NCBI GenBank assembly: GCA_910579265.1
Contig: CAJTTE010000004.1
Location: 121,262-185,261 of the forward strand
DNA length: 64,000 nucleotides
DNA from: an uncultured Ruminiclostridium sp.
Lineage (GTDB): Bacteria; Bacillota; Clostridia; Oscillospirales; Ruminococcaceae
Direction: 5' to 3'
Made by a program: the position numbers and the translations under genes. Positions within the stretch are counted from its first letter, which is position 1, and every line of letters starts with the position of its first letter. The notes beneath the pieces were generated by a model that worked only from the letters and a program-made list of their open reading frames with translations, was not told where the DNA came from and did not search any database. Below are positions 27,002 through 34,588 of the stretch, one piece after another.

Positions 27002-27079
27002 AACGGCAGGAATTTTGTTCCTACCGTAAAAGTTATTGGGATATGGAAAAGCCGCATAAACACTTGGTTTATGCGGCTT
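27002..27079 (-). terminator. Element-carried terminators next to the middle attachment site
   Basis: AAGCCGCATAAAC pairs with GTTTATGCGGCTT (27049-27079); a second hairpin ACGGCAGGAA/TTCCTACCGT lies at 27002-27028. On the minus strand the first ends in TTTT. It sits just after the tRNA 3' sequence, so it would terminate a tRNA restored by integration of this element. Confidence 0.65.
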
Positions 27080-27084
27080 CCCGA

Positions 27085-27142
27085 TGGCGGAGTGGGTGGG
27101 ATTCGAACCCACGGTACCGTGAGGTACAACTGATTTCGAGTC
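27085..27142 (-). repeat. Middle attachment site: 3' part of a different tRNA-Ser
   Basis: On the minus strand this is the 3' half of a tRNA-Ser: anticodon loop CTCGAAA, a variable arm, T arm GTGGGTTCGAATCCCAC and a CCACTCCGCCA acceptor end. It shares GGTGGGATTCGAACCCAC and GATTTCGAG with 18128-18185, but the acceptor stem and variable arm differ and there is no 5' half. It is a junction between two tandem elements whose attachment sequence came from another host tRNA. Confidence 0.8.
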
Positions 27143-27492
27143 AAGTGACAAAAACCAAACTTGGCGGAATTTGACGGAAGATAACGGCAGATGCGAGAAC
27201 CCCGAAAATGCCGTGTTTTCAAAGTTTTTTGCACCTTTCGCATCGAAAACGCAGTGAAAATCCGAGTCCGAGAGTCTCCTCCGATTTCATCGAGTTCTAA
27301 TGGATTTTCGGGAAAGCCTATTAGAATTTTTGATAGAACCGAGCGTTTTTTCGCCTCAAAATCACGCTTTTGGCAGTGCATAAAAAGCGCCGGTTATGCC
27401 GGACTGCACCAAAAGTCGTGTAGGAAAACGCCGGGTAGAAATCAAAACCGCCGTTATCGGCAAAAATATAAGCAAAAATAGATTTTAACTAA

Positions 27493-27521
27493 TTGATTTT
27501 TTGCCGATGATGTGGTATACT
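27493..27521 (+). promoter_or_regulatory. Promoter for the Fic gene
   Basis: TTGATT (27493-27498), 17 bases, TATACT (27516-27521), followed by a GGAGG site at 27537-27541 before ATG 27550. Confidence 0.75.
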
Positions 27522-27549
27522 AATAGTAGAAACTTCGGAGGACAGGAAT

Positions 27550-28446
27550 ATGAAATATTTATCCGTGAAAGAGATAGCGGCGCTTTGGAATACCTCCGAG
27601 CGCAGCGTCCGCAACTACTGCGCAGCAGGGCGCATCCCCGGCGCTTTTCTGACGGGCAAGACCTGGAACATTCCCGAAAATGCCGAGAAGCCCGAACGGA
27701 GCAATAAAAGCAAGCCCGCACCGCAGACTTTGGCGGATATTCTCAAAGAGGAAAAGCGCAGCCTGACCCACGGCGGAATTTATCATAAGGTGCAGGTGGA
27801 ACTGACCTACAACTCCAATCACATGGAGGGCAGCCGCCTGACCCACGAACAGACACGCTTTATTTTTGAAACCAACACCGTCGGCATCACCGAGGAAGGC
27901 GTGCGGGTGGACGATATCATCGAAACCGCCAATCACTTCCGCTGTATCGACGAGGTCATTGAAAGCGCAAAATCGCAGCTCAGCGAAAAATTCATTAAGC
28001 ACCTGCATTTTATCCTGAAAACCGGAACAAGCGACGCAAAGAAAGACTGGTTTGCCGTCGGTGATTACAAAAAGCTGCCGAATGAGGTCGGCGGGCGGGA
28101 AACGACCTTACCCGAGGAAGTGTCGGCGGAAGTGAAAAGGCTGCTTGACGAGTATAACGGCAAGGAAACGGTGACTCTTGAAGATATCCTTGCTTTTCAT
28201 GTGCGGTTTGAGTGCATTCACCCCTTCCAGGACGGCAACGGGCGAATTGGTAGGCTTATTATGTTAAAGGAATGCCTGAAACACAATATTGTACCGTTTA
28301 TTATTGAGGACAGCATAAAAATGTTCTATTACCGCGGACTGCAGGAGTGGAACCGGGAAAAAGGATACCTGACCGATACCTGCCTGTCAGCACAGGATAC
28401 ATTCAAGAAATACCTGGATTATTTCAGAATACCGTATGAAAACTAA
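27550..28446 (+). CDS. Fic family protein with N-terminal helix-turn-helix
   Basis: 298 residues. Residues 1-40 form an excisionase/MerR-like DNA-binding helix pair (VKEIAALWNTSERSVRNYCA). The Fic core has HPFQDGNGRIGR starting at His224, the full HPFx(D/E)GNGRxxR catalytic motif for AMP or other phosphate transfer to protein hydroxyls. SNHMEG (Ser89-Gly94) fits the (S/T)xxxE(G/N) inhibitory helix placed before the Fic motif (class II), so it is probably self-inhibited. The gene has its own promoter and terminator and lies at the left edge of the defence island. The target is unknown. Confidence 0.85.
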   Translation: MKYLSVKEIAALWNTSERSVRNYCAAGRIPGAFLTGKTWNIPENAEKPERSNKSKPAPQTLADILKEEKRSLTHGGIYHKVQVELTYNSNHMEGSRLTHEQTRFIFETNTVGITEEGVRVDDIIETANHFRCIDEVIESAKSQLSEKFIKHLHFILKTGTSDAKKDWFAVGDYKKLPNEVGGRETTLPEEVSAEVKRLLDEYNGKETVTLEDILAFHVRFECIHPFQDGNGRIGRLIMLKECLKHNIVPFIIEDSIKMFYYRGLQEWNREKGYLTDTCLSAQDTFKKYLDYFRIPYEN

Positions 28447-28485
28447 AAAACTCACGCACGGCTCATCCAAAGCTGTGCGTGAGTT
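28446..28485 (+). terminator. Intrinsic terminator after the Fic gene
   Basis: AAAACTCACGCACGGCT pairs with AGCTGTGCGTGAGTTTT around a short loop, immediately after the stop. It is palindromic enough to act in both directions. Confidence 0.8.
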
Positions 28486-28627
28486 TTCTGTAATATACCG
28501 CCTTTGCGAAAATGATAAGATAGCCCTCGCAGCAGCGCTATTTCAGGTTATTGTATGAACTTGAAATAACGAGCGTGCCATAGTGCCTTGTTTTGAGCAT
28601 GACGGCAACGGAAAAAGCAGAAAGTTA

Positions 28628-28698
28628 TCGAATAATATTCGAAGTTTAGTGGAAAAGCGTCGAATCATCTTGAAAAAAAGACGTTCTTGTGATATAAT
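28628..28698 (+). promoter_or_regulatory. Promoter and operator-like palindrome of the DISARM/type III operon
   Basis: TTGAAA (28670-28675), 17 bases, TATAAT (28693-28698). Upstream, TCGAATAATATTCGA (28628-28642) is a near-perfect palindrome, with a further TCGAAT half-site at 28660. These fit autoregulation by the Cro-type protein encoded first in the operon. Confidence 0.65.
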
Positions 28699-28740
28699 GT
28701 AGATTATTAAACTGTAGTTTTTTCAAATGTGAGGTTTCAA

Positions 28741-28953
28741 ATGATGAAAGCAAGTTATAAAAAGCTGTGGAAACTCCTTGTTGACAAAGAAATGAGTAAA
28801 TCAGACTTGCATAAAGCCACGGGACTCTCTTCCAGCACTATGACAAAACTCCGTCGCAGTGAGGATGTTTCTATGGAAGCTCTCCGCAAAATCTGCACTG
28901 TCCTCGACTGCAATATTGCTGATATCGTTGAGTTTGAAAAAGGAGATAATTAA
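28741..28953 (+). CDS. Cro/C1-type helix-turn-helix regulator
   Basis: 70 residues of an XRE-family domain: KKLWKLLVDKEMSKSDLHKA, TGLSSSTMTKLRRSEDVSME, then LRKICTVLDCNIADIVE. This small form is common as the controller (C protein-like) gene of restriction-modification and defence loci. GAGG lies 8 bases before ATG 28741; GTG 28729 lacks a site. It is the first gene of the operon, 31 bases before the C5 methyltransferase, and probably delays or limits nuclease expression. Confidence 0.85.
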   Translation: MMKASYKKLWKLLVDKEMSKSDLHKATGLSSSTMTKLRRSEDVSMEALRKICTVLDCNIADIVEFEKGDN

Positions 28954-28984
28954 AATAAGCAATATTGAATGCCGAGGATATACT

Positions 28985-30271
28985 ATGTTAAAGAAAGAAG
29001 AACAATATAGTTATAATTTTATTGATCTCTTTGCGGGAGCTGGAGGGCTTTCGGAAGGTTTTCTTCAAGCTGGTTTTAAGCCGGTAGCTCATGTGGAGAT
29101 GAATGAATTTGCCGCTAAGACTCTCGAAACGAGAAGTGCCTACTACTATCTTAAAGGCACAGATAATCTCGGTTTATATAAAAGATATCTCACTGGGAAG
29201 ATCTCCCGCGATGAGTTGATGAAGCAGATTCCTGCTTCAATAACAAAAACCATAATCAATGAAACGATGTCGGATGAAACCTTACCATCTATTTTTAGGA
29301 CCATTGATGGAATAATGAAAATCAGAGGCATCTCCAAGATGGATGTTATTGTAGGCGGTCCCCCGTGTCAGGCATACTCTCTTGTCGGAAGGGCGCAAAG
29401 CAGTCATATGGAGGTTCCGATGGCAGAGGACCCGCGTAATTATTTGTACAAACTGTACGCGCGGTTTCTTAAACGCTATCAGCCTCGGATGTTTGTCTTT
29501 GAAAATGTTACGGGCATCGAATCCGCTAACGGCGGAGCAACATGGAAAAACATTCAGAAGTATCTGAGACGAGTCGGTTATGAAATTGAGTGTAGAGAGC
29601 AGAATGCTCACACCTTCGGTGTACTTCAAAATCGCCGCAGAATGATTATTGTCGGATGGTTAAAGCAGAGCGGATTGAAATATCCCGACTTCCTTGAAAT
29701 CAAAACTGATGCTATCGTCAATGATCTTTTGGCTGACCTGCCGAAATTGCATCCAGGCGAGAGTAGCGACAAATACGCAAGAACAAAAGCAAGCAGTTAT
29801 GTTGTAGAGTCCGGCATCCGCGCAAAGGATGATGTGCTGACGCTTCATAACTGCCGTCCGAATATAGAACGGGATATCAACATTTACAGGCGGGCGATTG
29901 AACTGTGGAATGACGGTCATAAGCGCCTTAATTACAACGACCTCCCTGATGAATTGAAGACGCATAAAAATAGACATTCATTTACGGACAGGTTTAAGGT
30001 GGTTGAGGGAGATGAATCGTGCTGTCACACTATTTTGGCGCACCTTTCAAAGGACGGTCATTACTTCATTCATCCCGACTTAGAACAGAATCGCTCCATT
30101 ACCGTTCGTGAAGCGGCGAGAATACAATCATTCCCTGACAGCTATTTTTTTGAGGGACCACGGACATCGCAGTTCGTGCAGATAGGTAATGCTGTCCCTC
30201 CGATGATGGCAAAGGGAATCGCTATGGGGATTTTTGAACAGCTATACAAAGGAGATTCAGATGGAAGGTAA
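28985..30271 (+). CDS. C5-cytosine DNA methyltransferase (DrmMII-like)
   Basis: 428 residues. SAM motif I is DLFAGAGGLSEGFLQAGF at about residues 14-31; catalytic motif IV is GGPPCQAYS with Cys128; motif VI is FENVTG, motif VIII QNRRRMIIVGW and motif X QIGNAVPPMMAKGIA. A longer than usual segment (residues 60-115) separates motifs II and IV. It should make 5-methylcytosine to mark self DNA. C5 methylases are the DrmMII component of class 2 DISARM, yet the helicase that follows is the class 1 marker. Its 3' end overlaps the next start by 11 bases. Confidence 0.9.
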   Translation: MLKKEEQYSYNFIDLFAGAGGLSEGFLQAGFKPVAHVEMNEFAAKTLETRSAYYYLKGTDNLGLYKRYLTGKISRDELMKQIPASITKTIINETMSDETLPSIFRTIDGIMKIRGISKMDVIVGGPPCQAYSLVGRAQSSHMEVPMAEDPRNYLYKLYARFLKRYQPRMFVFENVTGIESANGGATWKNIQKYLRRVGYEIECREQNAHTFGVLQNRRRMIIVGWLKQSGLKYPDFLEIKTDAIVNDLLADLPKLHPGESSDKYARTKASSYVVESGIRAKDDVLTLHNCRPNIERDINIYRRAIELWNDGHKRLNYNDLPDELKTHKNRHSFTDRFKVVEGDESCCHTILAHLSKDGHYFIHPDLEQNRSITVREAARIQSFPDSYFFEGPRTSQFVQIGNAVPPMMAKGIAMGIFEQLYKGDSDGR

Positions 30272-32879
30272 CCTACTGCTTGAACAATTCAGCAGATATA
30301 AGAAGTTGGAACTTGAGGCTTCTCCGTTCCACTTTCTTTTGGATGCCAACATAGAATTGAATCCGCATCAAATCAATGCGTTCTGCGCCGCTATTCAAGC
30401 GTTAAAAACTGGCGGCATTGTATTGGCTGATGAGGTTGGTCTTGGAAAAACCATAGAAGCAGGACTTGTGTTGAAGTATGTGCTTGAGTCTGGAGCAAAA
30501 CGGGTGTTGATTGCTCTTCCCGCCTCTCTGCGAAAACAGTGGGAACTGGAGCTTGAAGATAAATTCGGTTTGGATTCTGTAATTCTCGATAGACTTACAG
30601 TGGAAAAAGAAAGCTCCGACTGGCGAAAAAGGCTCATGGACAATAAGTCCGTCAGAATCGTACTCACCTCTTACGATTATTCATCGAAACTGATGAAACG
30701 GTTCCCGGAGGTGAAGTGGGACTTCATCATCATCGACGAGGCGCACAATCTTAGGAATGTATTTCACGGAACCAAACGCGCCAAGAACCTTTATGAACTT
30801 TCAAAAGGTATACCTAAGATTTTACTGACCGCTACTCCGCTTCAAAACTCGCTGGCAGACCTTCATGGACTCGTCTCGTTTATTGACCAGAGGATTTTCG
30901 GAAGCGAAAAGGTCTTTAATAAACGCTACATCGAAGGACAGGACTATGCTGACCTAAAACGTGAACTGTCGCCCGTTCTTTATAGGACGCTCCGTAAGGA
31001 TGTGGCAAAATATATGAATTTCAAGAAAAGAACCTGTAAGACAGTGGACTTTACGCTCTCACAAGACGAGATTGAATTGTACCAGCGCGTGAATGATTTC
31101 TTAAAACTAGATTTACTGTACTCTATCCCAGCCTCAAACCGTGGGATGATTATACTTGTAATCAGAAAACTACTCGCGTCTTCAAGTTTTGCGTTGATTG
31201 AAACATTCGAGATTTTGAAGAAGCGTTTGGAGAAATTGTATGAAGGCAGTAAATCGGCAAACGCCCAAGAAGGATTCGATCTTTTCTGGAGCTATGTCGA
31301 GGATGAAATAGATGAATCTGGCCTTGAAGAGACCGAGGATGAAGACACGATTATTCAGAAGCAGTTTATTCAGGCGGAGTCGGATGAGGTAAATATCATC
31401 ATTGATGTTGCCAAACGAATCAAGACAAACGCAAAGGTTACCGCGCTGAAAACCGCTATACAGATAGCTTTCGACTATCAACAGGAACAAGGTATCCCGC
31501 AGAAAGTTGTTGTTTTTACAGAATCAAAGCGTACACAGAAGTATATTGCCGCCGAATTTCGCAAGACTGGGTTTGAGGATGATGACATTCTTCTTTTCAA
31601 TGGCGACTTTGACGATGCCATGACAAAGGAGATTTACAGGACATGGCAGGTTAAGAATTTCGGCAAAGCAAACTATGGAAGGAGCGTGGAATACAAACAC
31701 GCCATCGTGGATTACTTCCGCTATAATGCGAAAATTCTGATCTGCACAGACGCGGGTTCCGAAGGCTTGAACCTGCAGTTTTGCAACACAGTCATCAACT
31801 ACGACCTGCCGTGGAACCCTATGAAAATCGAGCAGCGCATCGGCCGTTGCCATCGCTATGGTCAAGAGCATGATGTTGTCGCAATCAATCTGCTGAATAC
31901 GCAGAACGCTGCCGACCAGCGCGTTTACGATATTCTATCGAAGAAGTTTGAACTGTTCGAGGGTGTCTTCGGAGCGTCGGATATTGCTCTTGGAGCATTG
32001 GAATCCGGCACCAGTTTTGAAAAAATGGTATTGCAGATTTATCAGACCTGCGATACCACTGCGGAATTCAAAAAGGCATTTGATAAACTGGATCGCAAGC
32101 TGAACGCAAAGCGAGATAAGAAAGCAAGAGAACTCCGCTCCCTTCTGCTTACCGAAAGCAGCGGTGCAAAGGAACAGGCGCTTGACGCCACAAAATCCGA
32201 CATCGCAAGATATCTGCACGATGTGGAATACTGGAGTGCATTTGATAAACCGGAAGTAGACGGCAGGCTTCATTACTGGAAGGTCGATAATTGGGGTGAA
32301 CAGGTTCTCGGATCTCATGGAACTCTATTCGTAGGAGCCTTCTGTGATTCTTCAAAACTACTCTTTCCGATATTGTTACTTTGTGATGAAAAAGGTAACT
32401 ACATAAATTTTGATGAGTCAGATCTCGTTTCTGGACTTGAACAAATTGATGATATGGATGTGCGGTATTTCACGCCGGCAGAATCTGAAATGAAACTCTA
32501 TCAACGTATCTACGATGAACTGACCGCCGAAATGATAAAGCGCTATCAGCGGCAGTCGGAACCGATCAGGGCGTATAATCGCAGGAAGATTGAAAACTGG
32601 GAGCGCATCCAGATGGAGCAACTGATTGCGACCTACCAGAAAATGGACGCTGAAATTGGTGTCATGAAGGAACAGGAACGCGCTTCTGATAACTTCTATG
32701 AGAAGATTGATATACGGAAAAAGATAGCCGAAAAGTCCAAGGCACTTGAAAAGTTGCAGGAGTCCTTTCACGAAAAAGGAACCAGCTTCAAGACCGAGGG
32801 TGAGCGGGAAATCGCAGAATTTGAAAAACAGTTTGATATTAACCCGATTCTGTTGGTTAACATCGTTCTGAAGTTTTAG
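30261..32879 (+). CDS. drmD: SNF2-family helicase, DrmD-like
   Basis: 872 residues. Walker A reads LADEVGLGKTIEAG at about residue 55, the DEAH box IIIDEAHNL at about 157, motif III LLTATPLQNSL at about 189, and the C-terminal helicase lobe ends with EGLNLQFCNTVINYDLPWNP then IEQRIGRCHRYGQ (about 500-535). The last 300 residues are coiled-coil-rich. This is the layout of RapA/HepA-type SNF2 proteins, to which DISARM class 1 DrmD belongs. AAGGAGATTCAG precedes ATG 30261. It likely supplies DNA translocation or remodelling. A free-standing SNF2 protein cannot be fully excluded, but the operon context favours DrmD. Confidence 0.82.
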   Translation: MEGNLLLEQFSRYKKLELEASPFHFLLDANIELNPHQINAFCAAIQALKTGGIVLADEVGLGKTIEAGLVLKYVLESGAKRVLIALPASLRKQWELELEDKFGLDSVILDRLTVEKESSDWRKRLMDNKSVRIVLTSYDYSSKLMKRFPEVKWDFIIIDEAHNLRNVFHGTKRAKNLYELSKGIPKILLTATPLQNSLADLHGLVSFIDQRIFGSEKVFNKRYIEGQDYADLKRELSPVLYRTLRKDVAKYMNFKKRTCKTVDFTLSQDEIELYQRVNDFLKLDLLYSIPASNRGMIILVIRKLLASSSFALIETFEILKKRLEKLYEGSKSANAQEGFDLFWSYVEDEIDESGLEETEDEDTIIQKQFIQAESDEVNIIIDVAKRIKTNAKVTALKTAIQIAFDYQQEQGIPQKVVVFTESKRTQKYIAAEFRKTGFEDDDILLFNGDFDDAMTKEIYRTWQVKNFGKANYGRSVEYKHAIVDYFRYNAKILICTDAGSEGLNLQFCNTVINYDLPWNPMKIEQRIGRCHRYGQEHDVVAINLLNTQNAADQRVYDILSKKFELFEGVFGASDIALGALESGTSFEKMVLQIYQTCDTTAEFKKAFDKLDRKLNAKRDKKARELRSLLLTESSGAKEQALDATKSDIARYLHDVEYWSAFDKPEVDGRLHYWKVDNWGEQVLGSHGTLFVGAFCDSSKLLFPILLLCDEKGNYINFDESDLVSGLEQIDDMDVRYFTPAESEMKLYQRIYDELTAEMIKRYQRQSEPIRAYNRRKIENWERIQMEQLIATYQKMDAEIGVMKEQERASDNFYEKIDIRKKIAEKSKALEKLQESFHEKGTSFKTEGEREIAEFEKQFDINPILLVNIVLKF

Positions 32880-32890
32880 GAGAGATTATT

Positions 32891-34588
32891 ATGCAAAAGA
32901 CTGGAAAACTGGAATTGACCTGGGTTGGAAAGTATGAAGAAAAAAGCATCGAGCCAAGAATACTACTTGAAGATGTCAGTAAAACCTATGGCGATCCCGA
33001 TAATGGCAATATGTTGATTCATGGCGATAACCTTATCGCTTTACAGGCTTTGCAGCAGGACTATGCAGGAAGGATAAAGTGCATCTATATTGATCCGCCC
33101 TACAATACTGGAAGTGCATTTGAATATTATGATGATGGACTTGAACATAGTGAATGGCTCCAGATGATGCAGCCTCGTCTACAGCTTTTAAGGAATCTCT
33201 TGAGCGATGATGGCTCAATTTGGATACAGATAGATGATGAGGAACAGGCATACCTTAAAGTAATGTGCGATGAGATATTTGGTCGTGCCAACTTTGTCAA
33301 TATGATATCGGTCAACATGAAGAATATCGCAGGTGCATCAGGCGGCGGAGAAGATCATCGTTTGAAGAAGAACTGTGAATATATTTTAATCTACGCAAAA
33401 AATTATTACTTACTGGATACTTTTAGAGCTGCTTACGATTATGAGGAAATAAGCGAACTTGTAGAAAGATACAAGGAAGAAGGCATTAGCTGGAAATACA
33501 CATCCGTATTTCTTGATGAAGGAGAAAAAAGATATATAGCGTCCACAGTCGATGGTGATGGAAATGAAATCAAGATATTTGAGCATACGAATTATGTGCT
33601 TAAATCAATAGGTTCGGTAGCGAAGGATGAAGGAGTAACCGAGAAAGACGTTTACTATCGTTACGCTGGACGAATCATAAGGACAACTATGCCACAATCC
33701 TCAATTCGTCCGAGAGTGATGAAAAAGCTCCAAGAAATGGGGTACTCGAATGATCTGATTTCCATCGAATATGTGCCGAAAACCGGAAAAAATAAAGGCA
33801 CAGTTTATACGCAGTATTACAAGGGAGATAAGTACAATCTTTTCGCATGGCTTTCGGATGTTTTAGAGGAGAGAGACGGTGTTTACTACAAAAAAACCAT
33901 GCAGGGGACATATTGGGATTATACCGCAGGTACCAAGAACCTTACAAAAGAGGGTAAAGTTGAATTTCCCAACGGTAAGAAACCTGAAACGTTGATAAGC
34001 CGAATTTTTTCAATGACTACTGTTGAAGGGGATTATGTTCTCGATTCTTTCTTGGGAAGTGGAACAACAGCAGCAGTAGCCCAGAAGATGAATCGAAAAT
34101 GGATTGGTATTGAGATGGGCGAACATGCATACTCACATTGTAAAGTAAGGTTAGACAGAGTTATTGATGGTGAAGATACAGGAGGAATTACTAAGGACGA
34201 AAAATGGCAGGGCGGCGGCGGATACCACTTCTATGAATTGGCTCCGAGCCTGCTTGTTAAGAATGATAAGCTGCCGATTTATCAGATCAATCCCTCATAC
34301 ACTTTCGAGATGCTTTGTGAGGCTATCTGTAAGATTGAGGGATTCCGTTACAAGCCGCAGGATGTCTTCCACGGTCATTCTTCGGAGAAACGGTTTATTC
34401 ACATCACCACGGAATTTGTAAACGCAGGATATATAAAATCCCTGTCTGCTCGGCTTGCCGAAGGTCAGTCGCTCCTGATTTACGGCACGAAGATTCAATC
34501 GGATATGATCTTGCCCGATAATATCGAGGTAAAGAAAATACCGAAAGACCTTCTTGAGAAGTGCGATTTTGAAAGCGAGGTACAGTAA
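32891..34588 (+). CDS. mod: Type III restriction Mod-like adenine-N6 methyltransferase
   Basis: 565 residues. The catalytic motif DPPYNTGSAFEYYDDGLEH starts at Asp68 and the SAM motif DSFLGSGTTAAVAQKMNRKW lies near residue 385; motif IV before motif I is the beta-class order of type III Mod subunits. The region between (140-380) is the variable target-recognition part. A Mod-like C-terminal extension follows. It starts 11 bases after drmD with GGAGAG upstream and ends directly against the Res-like gene (TAA then ATG). DISARM class 1 has an adenine methylase (DrmMI) of another Pfam type, so this is a substitution or an addition. Confidence 0.87.
   Translation: MQKTGKLELTWVGKYEEKSIEPRILLEDVSKTYGDPDNGNMLIHGDNLIALQALQQDYAGRIKCIYIDPPYNTGSAFEYYDDGLEHSEWLQMMQPRLQLLRNLLSDDGSIWIQIDDEEQAYLKVMCDEIFGRANFVNMISVNMKNIAGASGGGEDHRLKKNCEYILIYAKNYYLLDTFRAAYDYEEISELVERYKEEGISWKYTSVFLDEGEKRYIASTVDGDGNEIKIFEHTNYVLKSIGSVAKDEGVTEKDVYYRYAGRIIRTTMPQSSIRPRVMKKLQEMGYSNDLISIEYVPKTGKNKGTVYTQYYKGDKYNLFAWLSDVLEERDGVYYKKTMQGTYWDYTAGTKNLTKEGKVEFPNGKKPETLISRIFSMTTVEGDYVLDSFLGSGTTAAVAQKMNRKWIGIEMGEHAYSHCKVRLDRVIDGEDTGGITKDEKWQGGGGYHFYELAPSLLVKNDKLPIYQINPSYTFEMLCEAICKIEGFRYKPQDVFHGHSSEKRFIHITTEFVNAGYIKSLSARLAEGQSLLIYGTKIQSDMILPDNIEVKKIPKDLLEKCDFESEVQ

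Larger units (their letters stand above)
18186..27084. mobile_element. Integrative element 1 (decayed), carrying an ABC exporter
   Basis: It is bounded by tRNA-Ser 3' sequences at 18128-18185 and 27085-27142. The repeat TTTGATAACA occurs just inside both ends (18324-18361 and 26883-26983), as expected of arm-type sites for one integrase. Contents are a frameshifted integrase, an excisionase, gene scraps at 20030-20930, a DNA-binding regulator, two ABC half-exporters, TetR and a small unknown gene. No conjugation machinery remains. Confidence 0.7.

Noticed and set aside
26950..27481. Open frames on both strands around the middle attachment site
   Set aside because: They cross tRNA and terminator sequence, without ribosome sites or domains.
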